From Rhizobiaceae bacterium (GTDB taxonomy: Bacteria > Pseudomonadota > Alphaproteobacteria > Rhizobiales > Rhizobiaceae): a stretch of DNA of 56,361 bases. A program made the translations under genes and the position numbers. Location: the NCBI GenBank assembly GCA_023953775.1, contig JAMLJD010000023.1:1-56361 (forward strand), read 5' to 3'. The notes beneath the pieces are model-generated. The model did not search any database and was not told the origin of the DNA. It saw only the letters and a program-made list of their open reading frames with translations. This document shows, piece after piece, positions 42,700-51,970 of this stretch. Each line of letters starts with the position of its first letter. Position 1 is the first letter of the stretch.

Positions 42700-43530
42700 A
42701 TGGCACGCCAGGTTACGACACGCAGAAAGCTGGGCATGACGGCGGTCGGGTGGATCGTCGCCCTGCTGATCTTCTTCCCGATCCTGTGGACGGTGCTGAC
42801 CAGCTTCAAGACGGAAGGCACGGCCATCGCCACGCCGCCGCAGTTCCTGTTCTTCGACTGGACGCTCGAGAACTATTTCGAGGTGCAGAGCCGGTCGAAC
42901 TACTTCCGCCACATGATGAACTCGATCGTGATTTCGGTCGGCTCGACCCTCATCGGGCTGATCATCGCGATCCCCGCCGCCTGGGCGATGGCGTTCTCGC
43001 CTACCAAGCGGACCAAGGACATCCTGATGTGGATGCTGTCGACCAAGATGCTGCCGGCCGTCGGCGTGCTGGTTCCGATCTATCTGGTTTTCCGCGACTG
43101 GGGCCTGCTCGACACGCGCACCGGGCTGGTGATCGTGCTGACCATGGTCAACCTGCCGATCATCGTGTGGATGCTCTACACCTATTTCCGCGAGATCCCG
43201 GGCGAGATCCTCGAGGCGGCGCGAATGGACGGCGCCACGCTGGCCAACGAGATCGTCTACGTGCTGACGCCGATGGCGATACCGGGCATCGCCTCGACGC
43301 TGCTGCTCAACATCATCCTGGCGTGGAACGAAGCGTTCTGGACGCTCAATCTTACCGCGTCGAAGGCGGCGCCGCTGACTGCCTTCATCGCTTCATACTC
43401 GAGCCCGGAAGGACTGTTCTGGGCCAAGCTTTCGGCGGCATCGACGCTCGCCATCGCACCGATCCTGATCATGGGCTGGTTCTCGCAACGGCAGCTCGTG
43501 CGCGGTCTCACATTCGGCGCCGTCAAGTAG
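42700..43530 (+). CDS. smoG: Polyol ABC transporter permease (SmoG-like)
   Basis: A 276-residue MalG-type permease with six hydrophobic segments. The first is at about residues 15-35, and the EAA loop (EAARMDGAT) is near residue 172. It partners SmoF. The following ATPase gene starts 18 bp later with a GGGGAGG ribosome site. Confidence 0.9.
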   Translation: MARQVTTRRKLGMTAVGWIVALLIFFPILWTVLTSFKTEGTAIATPPQFLFFDWTLENYFEVQSRSNYFRHMMNSIVISVGSTLIGLIIAIPAAWAMAFSPTKRTKDILMWMLSTKMLPAVGVLVPIYLVFRDWGLLDTRTGLVIVLTMVNLPIIVWMLYTYFREIPGEILEAARMDGATLANEIVYVLTPMAIPGIASTLLLNIILAWNEAFWTLNLTASKAAPLTAFIASYSSPEGLFWAKLSAASTLAIAPILIMGWFSQRQLVRGLTFGAVK

Positions 43531-43548
43531 GCCGGCGGGGAGGACAAA

Positions 43549-44550
43549 ATGGGAAGCATCACCCTTCGCAATGTATCGAAATCGTTCGGCTCGACCGTCG
43601 TCATTCCCGACATCGATCTCGATATCGCGCACAACGAGTTCGTGGTCTTCGTCGGTCCGTCGGGTTGCGGAAAGTCGACGCTCCTGCGGCTGATAGCCGG
43701 GCTCGAGGACACCAGCGGCGGCACGATCGAGATCGACGGCCAGAACGTGACCGCGGCCGCACCCGCCAAGCGTGGTCTGGCGATGGTGTTCCAGTCCTAC
43801 GCGCTCTATCCGCACATGACGGTCTACAACAACATCGCCTTTCCGCTGAAGATGGCGGGGCAGGACAAGGGCGCAATCGACAAGAAGGTCCGGGACGCGG
43901 CGCGCGTGCTCAACCTGACCGACTATCTCGAACGCCGGCCGGGACAGCTCTCCGGCGGCCAGCGCCAGCGCGTCGCGATCGGCCGCGCCATCGTCCGTGA
44001 GCCCAAGGCGTTCCTGTTCGACGAGCCGCTGTCCAATCTCGACGCGGCGCTGCGCGGCACGATGCGGCTTGAGATCAGCGAGCTGCACCACCAGCTCCAG
44101 ACGACGATGATCTACGTCACCCACGACCAGGTCGAGGCGATGACGATGGCCGACAAGATTGTGGTCCTCAACGCCGGCAACATCGAGCAGGTCGGCTCGC
44201 CGCTGGAGCTCTACCGCAAGCCCAAGAACCTGTTCGTCGCCGGGTTCATCGGTTCGCCGCGGATGAATTTCGTCTCCGGCGCCGAGGCGCAGAAGCATGG
44301 CGCCAAGACGGTCGGCATCCGGCCCGAGCATCTCGTGCTGTCGACCACCGAGGGAGCCTGGAAGGGCAAGGTGGGCGTGGCCGAGCATCTCGGCGCGGAC
44401 ACGTTCCTGCACATTCACGTCGACGACATCGGCCAGGTCACGGCGCGGGCGGACGGCGAATTCGGCGTCAACCACGGCGATACCGTCTACCTGACCCCGG
44501 ACCCGGCGAAGCTCCATCGTTTCGGACCCAACGACGAGGCGCTCGCGTGA
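43549..44550 (+). CDS. smoK: Polyol ABC transporter ATP-binding protein (SmoK-like)
   Basis: A 333-residue MalK/UgpC-type ATPase. Walker [10 protein letters not shown] lies near residue 36, signature [14 protein letters not shown] near 135, Walker [12 protein letters not shown] near 155 and the H-loop [10 protein letters not shown] region near 188. A C-terminal TOBE/MalK-like regulatory domain covers about 235-333. Its stop overlaps the GTG start of the sorbitol dehydrogenase gene (GTGA), which ties transport to oxidation. Confidence 0.92.
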   Translation: MGSITLRNVSKSFGSTVVIPDIDLDIAHNEFVVFVGPSGCGKSTLLRLIAGLEDTSGGTIEIDGQNVTAAAPAKRGLAMVFQSYALYPHMTVYNNIAFPLKMAGQDKGAIDKKVRDAARVLNLTDYLERRPGQLSGGQRQRVAIGRAIVREPKAFLFDEPLSNLDAALRGTMRLEISELHHQLQTTMIYVTHDQVEAMTMADKIVVLNAGNIEQVGSPLELYRKPKNLFVAGFIGSPRMNFVSGAEAQKHGAKTVGIRPEHLVLSTTEGAWKGKVGVAEHLGADTFLHIHVDDIGQVTARADGEFGVNHGDTVYLTPDPAKLHRFGPNDEALA

Positions 44551-45320
44551 AGCGACTTGAAGGCAAGACGGCGCTCATCACCGGTGCCGCGCGCGGCATC
44601 GGTCGCGCCTTCGCGGAAGCCTATGCGGAGGAGGGCGCGCGGGTCGCGATCGGTGACATTGATGTCGACGGTGCGGAAGCCGCCGCCCGCGCGATCGGCC
44701 ATGGCGCTTTCGCCATCCCGCTCGATGTGGGCGACCAGACGTCCATCGACGCCGCTGTGGAAGCCGTTGTGGCCGAAGCCGGAGGCATCGACATCCTGGT
44801 CAACAACGCCGCCCTGTTCGATCTCGCGCCGATCGCCGAGATCTCGCGGCAGAGCTATGACCGGCTGTTCACGGTCAATGTCGCGGGCACGCTGTTCACG
44901 CTGCAGGCCGTCGCCCGCGCCATGGTGGCGAAGGGCGAGGGCGGCAAGATCATCAACATGGCGAGCCAGGCCGGCCGCCGCGGCGAGGCACTCGTCGCGG
45001 TCTACTGCGCCACCAAGGCCGCCGTCATCAGCCTTACGCAGTCGGCGGGCCTCGACCTGATCAGGCACGGCATCAACGTCAATGCGATCGCGCCGGGCGT
45101 CGTCGACGGCGAGCACTGGGACCACGTGGACTCGCTGTTCGCCAGACATGAGGGGCTTGCTTCCGGCGAGAAGAAGAAGGCCGTGGGCGCGGCCGTGCCC
45201 TACGGCCGCATGGGAACCGCACAGGATCTTACCGGGATGGCGATCTTCCTGGCGAGCCGCGAGAGCGATTACGTCGTCGCGCAGACCTACAATGTCGACG
45301 GCGGAAACTGGATGAGCTGA
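44547..45320 (+). CDS. smoS: Sorbitol dehydrogenase, SDR family (SmoS-like)
   Basis: A 257-residue classical short-chain dehydrogenase oxidising sorbitol (glucitol), and often galactitol, to a ketose with NAD+. The nucleotide motif GAARGIG lies at 13-19, NNAA at 86-89, and the catalytic set S140, Y153 and K157 (YCATK) is visible. The GTG start overlaps the smoK stop. Position within the transporter operon and before mannitol dehydrogenase matches the smo/mtl operons of Rhodobacter and rhizobia. The exact polyol preference is inferred. Confidence 0.9.
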   Translation: MKRLEGKTALITGAARGIGRAFAEAYAEEGARVAIGDIDVDGAEAAARAIGHGAFAIPLDVGDQTSIDAAVEAVVAEAGGIDILVNNAALFDLAPIAEISRQSYDRLFTVNVAGTLFTLQAVARAMVAKGEGGKIINMASQAGRRGEALVAVYCATKAAVISLTQSAGLDLIRHGINVNAIAPGVVDGEHWDHVDSLFARHEGLASGEKKKAVGAAVPYGRMGTAQDLTGMAIFLASRESDYVVAQTYNVDGGNWMS

Positions 45321-45361
45321 CGCGTTGCATGCGCGTGGGCGTGACCGCAGGGGCACGAGAC

Positions 45362-46840
45362 ATGTCAGTACGGCTCTGCGCCGAGAATATCGACCGGCTG
45401 CCCGCCAAATTGCGGCGACCCGGCTACGACCCAAGGGCGCTGAGCGCCGGCATCCTGCATTTCGGAATCGGCAATTTTCACCGCGCGCATCAGGCCGTCT
45501 ATCTCGACGACCTGTTCGGCATGGGACGTGACCACGACTGGGCGATCGTCGGCGCCGGGGTGATGCCGTCGGATGCCGTCGCCCGCGAGAAACTCGCCGC
45601 GCAGGACTGGCTGACGACCGTGGTCGAGCAGGAGGCCGACGGCTCGGCCGGGCGGGTGACGGCGGCGATGGTCGACTACCTGCCGCCCGGCGACCGGGCC
45701 GCGCTGATCGAAAAGCTCGTCGATCCGGCGATCCGCATCGTGTCGCTGACGATCACGGAGGGCGGCTACTTCATCGACCCGGCATCCGGCGTCTTCAATC
45801 CGCGCCATCCCGCGATCGCGGGCGACGCCGCCACGCCGAATGATCCGGCCACCGTCTTCGGGATCATCCTGGCGGGGCTCAGGTTCCGGCGGCAGCGCGG
45901 CATCGAACCGTTCACCGTGATGTCGTGCGACAACATACCGGGCAACGGCCACGTCACGGAGGATGCGCTGGTCGGGCTGGCGCGGCTCTCGGATCCTGCC
46001 TTCGCCGACTGGATCGCGGCGCATGTCGCGTTTCCGAACGGAATGGTCGACCGCATCACCCCGGCCACGACGGATAGGGAGCGGCGGCTTGCGACGGAGC
46101 TGTTCGACATCGCGGACGAATGGCCGGTGTTCTGCGAAGGCTTCCGGCAGTGGGTCGTCGAAGACCGTTTTCCCGCCGGCAGGCCGGCGCTGGAGTATGT
46201 CGGCGTCATGTTCGTCGATGACGTCGCGCCCTACGAACTGATGAAGATCCGCATCCTCAATGGCGGGCATGCCGCGATCGCCTATCCGGCCGCGCTCCTC
46301 GACATCCACTTCGTCCACGAGGCGATGGCGCACCCGCTGATCAGCGGGTTCCTCGCCAAGCTCGAGCATGACGAGATTATTCCCGTCGTGCCGCCGGTGC
46401 CGGGCGTCGATCTCCACGACTACCTCGCGCTGGTCGAACGGCGCTTTTCAAACCCGAAGATCGGCGACACCATCCCGCGGCTCTGCCAGGACGGTTCCAA
46501 CCGGCAGCCGAAATTCATCTTGCCCTCCGCGCTCGATCGGCTGAATTCCGGCACCTCGGTCGACGGGCTGTCGCTGGTGTCTGCTCTGTGGTGCCGGTTC
46601 TGTGCCGGGACGACGGACAGCGGCGCGGCGGTCGATTACAACGATGCCGCGGCCGAGCGGCTGAAGGAGCACGCACTCGCGGCAAAGAGCGATCCCGGCG
46701 CGTTCCTCGCCATGTCGGACATTTTCGGTGAGGTGGGACGGGCCGAAACGTTCAGGACGTCTTTTGCGGCGTGGCTTTCCGCGCTATGGCGGGACGGAAC
46801 GGCCATGACGTTGCAGCGCTACCTCGACGGAGGGCGGTAA
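45362..46840 (+). CDS. mtlK: Mannitol 2-dehydrogenase (MtlK-like)
   Basis: A 492-residue polyol-specific long-chain dehydrogenase that oxidises D-mannitol (and often D-arabinitol or sorbitol) to a ketose. The N-terminal NAD-binding domain contains GILHFGIGNFHRAHQAVY. The C-terminal domain contains the catalytic helix KIRILNGGHAAIAYPAALL with the conserved Lys, Asn and His. The ATG at 45362 gives the usual family length; an in-frame ATG at 45329 has no ribosome site. It lies 41 bp after smoS. Confidence 0.92.
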   Translation: MSVRLCAENIDRLPAKLRRPGYDPRALSAGILHFGIGNFHRAHQAVYLDDLFGMGRDHDWAIVGAGVMPSDAVAREKLAAQDWLTTVVEQEADGSAGRVTAAMVDYLPPGDRAALIEKLVDPAIRIVSLTITEGGYFIDPASGVFNPRHPAIAGDAATPNDPATVFGIILAGLRFRRQRGIEPFTVMSCDNIPGNGHVTEDALVGLARLSDPAFADWIAAHVAFPNGMVDRITPATTDRERRLATELFDIADEWPVFCEGFRQWVVEDRFPAGRPALEYVGVMFVDDVAPYELMKIRILNGGHAAIAYPAALLDIHFVHEAMAHPLISGFLAKLEHDEIIPVVPPVPGVDLHDYLALVERRFSNPKIGDTIPRLCQDGSNRQPKFILPSALDRLNSGTSVDGLSLVSALWCRFCAGTTDSGAAVDYNDAAAERLKEHALAAKSDPGAFLAMSDIFGEVGRAETFRTSFAAWLSALWRDGTAMTLQRYLDGGR

Positions 46841-46870
46841 CGGTCCAACTTGCGGGAGGGCGGCCACATC

Positions 46871-47569
46871 TTGACGGCAGGACGCTTCGAACCCGACCTG
46901 GTCATCTTCGATTGTGACGGCGTGCTGGTCGACAGCGAGCCGATCTCGATCGCCGTCCTGCTCGACACGATCAACGGCGCGGGCGGTGCGATCGACGAGG
47001 AAACGGCCTATGCGCTGTTCCTCGGGAAAAGCATGGCGACGATCGTCGAGATCCTGCGCGCCGATTTCGGTCTGTCGATCACCTCCGAACATCTCGCATT
47101 GATGCGTGCCGAGCTCTTCCGCCGCTTCAGGCGGGAGCTGAAGGCGATCCGGGGCGTACGCGAGGCGCTGGCGGGCATCGGGCTGCGCCGCTGCGTGGCG
47201 TCCTCCGGCCAGCCGGAGCGCATCAGACTGGCGCTCGGGGTGACGGGGCTTCTGGAACTGTTTGAACCGCATATATACAGTGCCACCATGGTCGACCGCG
47301 GCAAACCGGCTCCCGATCTTTTCCTGCACGCCGCCGCAGAGATGCGCGCATCGCCGGATCGCTGCCTGGTCATCGAAGACAGCCCCGCGGGCGTTACGGC
47401 TGCGCAGGCGGCGGGGATGACGGTGTTTGCGTTTCATGGCGGGTCGCATGGCGCAAATGTCGACCTGAAGGCGGCGCTGGACGCGCTGGCGCCCGACCGG
47501 CTGTTCGACGACATGGCCGACCTGCCGACGATCCTCGCCGGACGCGACGCATGGCGGCAGGCACGCTGA
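46871..47569 (+). CDS. HAD-family sugar-phosphate phosphatase/mutase
   Basis: A 232-residue HAD superfamily IA hydrolase. Motif I DCDGVLVDSEP is near residue 15, motif II in RRCVASSGQPER, and motifs III/IV in GKPAPDLFLHAA and CLVIEDSPAG. This is a complete catalytic set of the beta-phosphoglucomutase/2-deoxyglucose-6-phosphatase group. The likely start is TTG at 46871, 10 bp behind GGGAGGG; the earlier TTG at 46850 lies before that site. Its stop overlaps the kinase start by one base. It probably removes or rearranges phosphorylated sugars from the polyol pathway. Confidence 0.86.
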   Translation: MTAGRFEPDLVIFDCDGVLVDSEPISIAVLLDTINGAGGAIDEETAYALFLGKSMATIVEILRADFGLSITSEHLALMRAELFRRFRRELKAIRGVREALAGIGLRRCVASSGQPERIRLALGVTGLLELFEPHIYSATMVDRGKPAPDLFLHAAAEMRASPDRCLVIEDSPAGVTAAQAAGMTVFAFHGGSHGANVDLKAALDALAPDRLFDDMADLPTILAGRDAWRQAR

Positions 47570-49173
47570 TGGACAAATTCGTCTGTGCCGTCGATGTGGG
47601 GACGGGCAGCGCGCGGGCCGGAATCTTCGACGGTGCCGGACGGCTGGCCGGGCGAGCCGAACATCCGATCCTTCTCAGCCGGCCTTCGCCGGCAATGGCC
47701 GAACACGATTCCGAGGACATCTGGGCTGCGGCCTGCGCAGCCGTGCGCGGGGCGCTGGAAAAGTCGGGCGTGGCGCCGCAGGCGGTGGCCGGCATCGGAT
47801 TCGATGCGACATGCTCTCTGGTGGTGCGCGGTCCAGACGGCAGACAGGTAACCGTCTCGGAGACCGGCGAAGCGCGGTGGGACACGATCTCGTGGCTGGA
47901 CCACCGGGCATTGGCGGAAGCCGACGAGTGTACGGTCAGCGGGCACCGCGTGCTCGACCATGTCGGCGGCGTGATGTCGCCGGAGATGCAGGTGCCCAAG
48001 CTGATGTGGCTGAAGCGCCATCTGCCGCGAAGCTGGGACAGCGCGGGATATTTCTTCGATCTCACCGACTTCCTGACCTTCCGGGCTTCGGGATCGAGCG
48101 CCCGCTCGCAAGGGACGCTGACCTGCAAATGGACCTATCTCGCCCATGAGGACGACGGCTGGCAGCGCGATTTCTTCGAGGCGGTCGGCGTGCCGGACAT
48201 TCTCGAGCGTGGGCAACTCCCCGAAAGGCCGGTGCCGGGCGGCACCGATCTCGGTCCCCTGACGCCGGAGGCTGCGGCCGGGCTCGGACTGACGACGGGC
48301 TGCCGGGTGGCGGCCGGGCTGATCGACGCCTATGCCGGCGCGCTGGGGGTTTTCGCCGGCCATGCCGGGAACGGGGATGATCTCGACCGCCGTCTTGCGC
48401 TGATTGCCGGCACTTCGTCCTGTGTGATGTCGATGACCGCGACGCCGCGACGCTTCGCGGGAGGGTGGGGTCCCTATTACGGCGCCGCGCTGCCTGACCT
48501 TTGGCTGAGCGAGGGTGGACAGTCGGCAACGGGAGCGCTGCTCGACCATGTCATCCGATGGCACGGTGCCGCCGGGGAACCCGATGCCGAGACGCATCGA
48601 CGGATCGCTGCGCGCATCACCGCGTTGCGTGAGGCCGGCAAGCTCGATGGCGAGCGCCGGCTGCACGTGCTGCCGGACTTCCACGGCAACCGGTCACCCT
48701 TCGCCGATCCTCACGCAACGGGCGTGATCTCGGGGCTGACGCTGGACGCGTCCTTCGACAGCCTGTGCCGGCTCTACTGGCGAAGCTGCGTCGGCATCGC
48801 GCTCGGCGTGCGGCACATTCTCGACTCGCTGGAGGGTGCGCCCGGCCAAGTCGATACGCTCCATATCACCGGCGGACACACCAGGAACCCGATCATGATG
48901 TCGCTCTATGCCGATGCGACGGGATGTTCGATCGCCGAAACCGCCGAGGATGAAGCGGTGCTTCTTGGGACTGCGATGCTGGCCGCGGCCGCGGCGGACT
49001 TGTACCCGACATTGCGCGACGCCTGCGCGGGCATGCAGCAGCCCGCGAGGGTGACGCGTCCGGATCCGGCGGCGCGAGAAAGTTTCAGACGTGACTATCA
49101 AATCTTCCTTGAAATGCATAAACACCGCAAGGTGCTGGATGCGCTGAGCGCGGGAGCAAACCCGCCCGCGTGA
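47569..49173 (+). CDS. FGGY-family carbohydrate kinase (D-ribulokinase/YpCarbK-like)
   Basis: A 534-residue sugar kinase. The N-terminal phosphate-1 motif VDVGTGSARAGIFD, the GFDATCSLVV strand typical of the ribulokinase-like (YpCarbK) subgroup, and the C-terminal adenosine region with HITGGHTRNPIMMS are present. It phosphorylates a ketose (D-ribulose, or D-xylulose in related operons) produced by the dehydrogenases. The ATG at 47569 is coupled to the HAD stop (TGATG). Its length, above that of typical xylulokinases, favours the ribulokinase-like group. Confidence 0.87.
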   Translation: MDKFVCAVDVGTGSARAGIFDGAGRLAGRAEHPILLSRPSPAMAEHDSEDIWAAACAAVRGALEKSGVAPQAVAGIGFDATCSLVVRGPDGRQVTVSETGEARWDTISWLDHRALAEADECTVSGHRVLDHVGGVMSPEMQVPKLMWLKRHLPRSWDSAGYFFDLTDFLTFRASGSSARSQGTLTCKWTYLAHEDDGWQRDFFEAVGVPDILERGQLPERPVPGGTDLGPLTPEAAAGLGLTTGCRVAAGLIDAYAGALGVFAGHAGNGDDLDRRLALIAGTSSCVMSMTATPRRFAGGWGPYYGAALPDLWLSEGGQSATGALLDHVIRWHGAAGEPDAETHRRIAARITALREAGKLDGERRLHVLPDFHGNRSPFADPHATGVISGLTLDASFDSLCRLYWRSCVGIALGVRHILDSLEGAPGQVDTLHITGGHTRNPIMMSLYADATGCSIAETAEDEAVLLGTAMLAAAAADLYPTLRDACAGMQQPARVTRPDPAARESFRRDYQIFLEMHKHRKVLDALSAGANPPA

Positions 49174-49220
49174 GCGCCGCGCCGCGATAGGGTCGCGGGC
49201 GAGGGACGCTGGCAGAGCGG

Positions 49221-50111
49221 ATGACGATGGACACGGATGTCGAGGATTTCGTCGCACTCCTGGGCGTGAAGGGTGGCCCCGCCGTCAATCCCGGCGGCTC
49301 GATGCCGACATCGACCCTCATCCATCTCGACGGGCGCAACATCGTGGTCGATTGCGGCTACGGCTGCGCGGCGGGCATAGTCCGGCAGGGCGTCCACCTG
49401 CGCGACCTTTCGCTGATCTTCATCACCCATCTCCACTCGGACCACTATCTCGATCTCGGTCCGCTGCTGCACACGGCATGGACCGCAGGGCTGAAGTCGC
49501 GTGTCAGAGTGTTCGGGCCGGCCGACCTCTCTGCCTACTGGTCGCATTTTCTCCAGTCGATGCGCTACGACATCGAGACGCGGATGGCCGACGAGGGGCG
49601 CCCGGACCTTGGAGAGCTGGTTGAGATTGTTCCGGTCAGCGACGGTTTCAGTTTCGAGGAGATGGGATTGAGGGTGACCCTTCACCGGGTCTCCCATCCT
49701 CCGGTCGTCGACGCGTTCGCCTACAAGTTCGAGGCGGCCGGGCGAAGCATCGTCATATCCGGCGACACGTGTTTTCAACCCACCTTGTCGAACTTCGCCG
49801 GCGGCGCCGACCTGCTGGTTCACGAGGCGATGCTGGCGGAAGGGGTCGACAGGCTGGTGGCGCGGGTCGGCAATGGCGATGACCGGTTGCGCCGCCATCT
49901 TCACGCGTCGCATACGCGGGTCGAGGATGCCGGACGGATCGCCGCCATGGCCGGTGTCCGCGCGCTCGCGCTCAACCATCTCGTCCCGGTCGACGATCCG
50001 GATATCTCCGACGAAGACTGGATCATGGCGGCCCGGGTCACATGGGACGGACCTCTTTTCCTCGGCAAGGACGGAATGCGCATCAAGATGAAACGGAAGG
50101 AAGCACGATGA
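49221..50111 (+). CDS. Metallo-beta-lactamase-fold hydrolase (RNase Z/arylsulfatase-like group)
   Basis: A 296-residue MBL-fold enzyme with the canonical metal motif THLHSDH (H70, H72, D74, H75). Further ligand segments are RVSHPPVV, ISGDT and HASH, plus a C-terminal LNHLVP. The order of motifs resembles the RNase Z-like/AtsA group of small-molecule hydrolases. It starts 47 bp after the kinase stop on the same strand and overlaps the next FAH gene by 4 nt. The two form a unit appended to the polyol operon. The substrate is unknown. Confidence 0.86.
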   Translation: MTMDTDVEDFVALLGVKGGPAVNPGGSMPTSTLIHLDGRNIVVDCGYGCAAGIVRQGVHLRDLSLIFITHLHSDHYLDLGPLLHTAWTAGLKSRVRVFGPADLSAYWSHFLQSMRYDIETRMADEGRPDLGELVEIVPVSDGFSFEEMGLRVTLHRVSHPPVVDAFAYKFEAAGRSIVISGDTCFQPTLSNFAGGADLLVHEAMLAEGVDRLVARVGNGDDRLRRHLHASHTRVEDAGRIAAMAGVRALALNHLVPVDDPDISDEDWIMAARVTWDGPLFLGKDGMRIKMKRKEAR

Positions 50112-51121
50112 AGCTGGCAACGCTGGACAACGGAACGCGCGACGGGCGCCTGGTGGTGGTGTCGGGCGATCTGACGCGCTGCACCGACGCTTCGTTTCTC
50201 GCCGCCACACTTCAGGATGCGCTCGACGACTGGGCGCGTGTCTCGCCGCATCTTGCCGCGCTGTCGGAGAGCCTCGAGCACGGCGCCGTGCCGTCGGACC
50301 GCTTCCATGAGCACGATGCCCGCTCGCCGTTGCCGCGCGCCTACCAATGGGTCGACGGCTCGGCATACGTCAACCATGTCGAACTTGTGCGCAAGGCGCG
50401 CGGCGCGGAGATGCCGGCGAGCTTCTGGACCGATCCGCTGATGTACCAGGGCGGCTCCGACAGCTTCCTGTCGCCGCGCGCGCCGATCGTGATGGCCGAC
50501 GAGGCCTGGGGCATCGACATGGAAGGCGAGGTCGCCGTCATCGTCGACGACGTGCCGATGGGAGCCGATGTCGATACCGCGCGGGCCGCGATCCGGCTCG
50601 TCATGCTCGTCAACGACGTGTCGCTGCGCGGCCTCATTCCGGCCGAGCTCGGCAAGGGGTTCGGCTTTTTCCAGTCGAAGCCCTCGAGCGCGTTCTCGCC
50701 CGTCGCCGTCACGCCGGACGAACTGGGCGACGCCTGGGACGGCGGCAAGGTCTCGCTGCCACTCTGCGTCGATCTCAACGGCGAACCGTTCGGTCGTGCC
50801 GATGCCGGCGTCGACATGACCTTCGATTTCCCGCAGCTCATCGCCCACGCTGCGAAGACCCGGCCGCTGGCGGCCGGATCGATCGTCGGCTCCGGCACGG
50901 TGTCCAACAAGCTCGACGGCGGCCCGGGCAAGCCGGTATCGGCGGGCGGCGCGGGCTATTCCTGCATTGCCGAGATCCGGATGATCGAGACGATTGTCGG
51001 CGGCAAGCCGACGACGCCTTTCATGCGCTTCGGCGATACCGTGCGCATCGAGATGAAGGACACACGGGGCCGTTCGATCTTCGGCGCGATCGAGCAGACG
51101 GTGGAGAAACTCGAGGGCTAG
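50108..51121 (+). CDS. FAH-family protein, fumarylacetoacetase-type
   Basis: A 337-residue FAH-family enzyme of the subgroup with an N-terminal SH3-like cap (MKLATLDNGTRDGRLVVVSGD). Conserved catalytic-domain parts are YQWVDGSAYVNHVELVRKAR, the metal-site GIDMEGEVAV and VNDVSLRGLIP. A C-terminal FGDTVRIEM strand closes the barrel. The ATG overlaps the MBL gene stop (ATGA). It ends 8 bp before the convergent peptide-transporter operon. It is a third, distinct FAH paralogue in this window; its substrate is unknown. Confidence 0.87.
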   Translation: MKLATLDNGTRDGRLVVVSGDLTRCTDASFLAATLQDALDDWARVSPHLAALSESLEHGAVPSDRFHEHDARSPLPRAYQWVDGSAYVNHVELVRKARGAEMPASFWTDPLMYQGGSDSFLSPRAPIVMADEAWGIDMEGEVAVIVDDVPMGADVDTARAAIRLVMLVNDVSLRGLIPAELGKGFGFFQSKPSSAFSPVAVTPDELGDAWDGGKVSLPLCVDLNGEPFGRADAGVDMTFDFPQLIAHAAKTRPLAAGSIVGSGTVSNKLDGGPGKPVSAGGAGYSCIAEIRMIETIVGGKPTTPFMRFGDTVRIEMKDTRGRSIFGAIEQTVEKLEG

Positions 51122-51129
51122 GGGCTCTC

Positions 51130-51970
51130 TCAGCGCCCTCTAATGCGCGGGTCGAGAGCATCGCGCAGTCCGTCGCCGATATAGTTGACGCTGAGCACGG
51201 TGAGCGACAGCGCCAGCCCCGGCCAGATCACCCGCGAGGGATTGATCGCGAGGAAGTTCACGCCGTCGTAGAGCAGGCGGCCCCAGGTCGGAAAATCGGA
51301 CGGGAAGCCGAGGCCGAGGAAGGACAACGCGGATTCGGTGATGATGGCGGTCGCGCGTGCCGATGCTCTTGGCGGCCAGGACGAATTCGTGCTCCTTCAC
51401 GGAGAGCACGGCGCCGCGCACGATGCGCGCGGTCTGCATCCAGCTGGTGATGCCGATGACGAAGACGATCAGCAGGAAGATGCCGGTTTCGGGCCCGAAC
51501 GTCGCGCGCAGCGTATCGCGAAACAGCATGATGATGACGAGCAGCAGCGGCAGGAGCGGCAGGGCAAGGAACAGGTCGGTCAGTCGCATCAGCCAGCCGT
51601 CGAGCCGCCGCACGTAGCCGGCGGTCACGCCGATCGTGGTGCCGACAAGGAGCGACAGCAGCATCGCTGTCACGCCGACGGCGAGCGAGGTTCGTCCGCC
51701 GGCCAGCACCTGGGCAAACATGTCGCGCCCGAGATTGTCGGTGCCCATCGGGTGGGCGAGGGAAATCCCCTGGTTCTTGTCGCGGATGTTCAGCGCCGAC
51801 GGATCGACGCCGTGAATGTACGGGCCGAAGACGACCAGCAGGATGATCGTCAGGAAGATGCACGCGCCGATGACGCCGCCGCGATGCTGGCGGAACTGCC
51901 TGAAGACGTCGGCGGTGATGGTGCGCTGCTTGCGCGGCGCGGCGGCAGGCGCGATCGTCGTGTCAGTCAT
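51130..51970 (-). pseudogene. Dpp/Opp-type ABC permease (DppC-like), broken by internal deletion
   Basis: The first 200-odd codons encode a normal DppC-like permease: a cytoplasmic N-terminus, hydrophobic segments, then VKEHEFVLAAKSIGTR. The frame then changes near 51350-51362. The continuation (ATAIITESALSFLGLG ... DALDPRIRGR) reads in another frame and stops at 51130. Compared with the family, about 25 residues that should lie between these blocks (the EAA-loop partner region, RHILPN-type) are missing, so the lesion is a deletion of roughly 75-80 bp that also shifts the frame. The start overlaps dppB by 8 bp. Either a real pseudogene or a sequence/assembly error. Confidence 0.8.
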
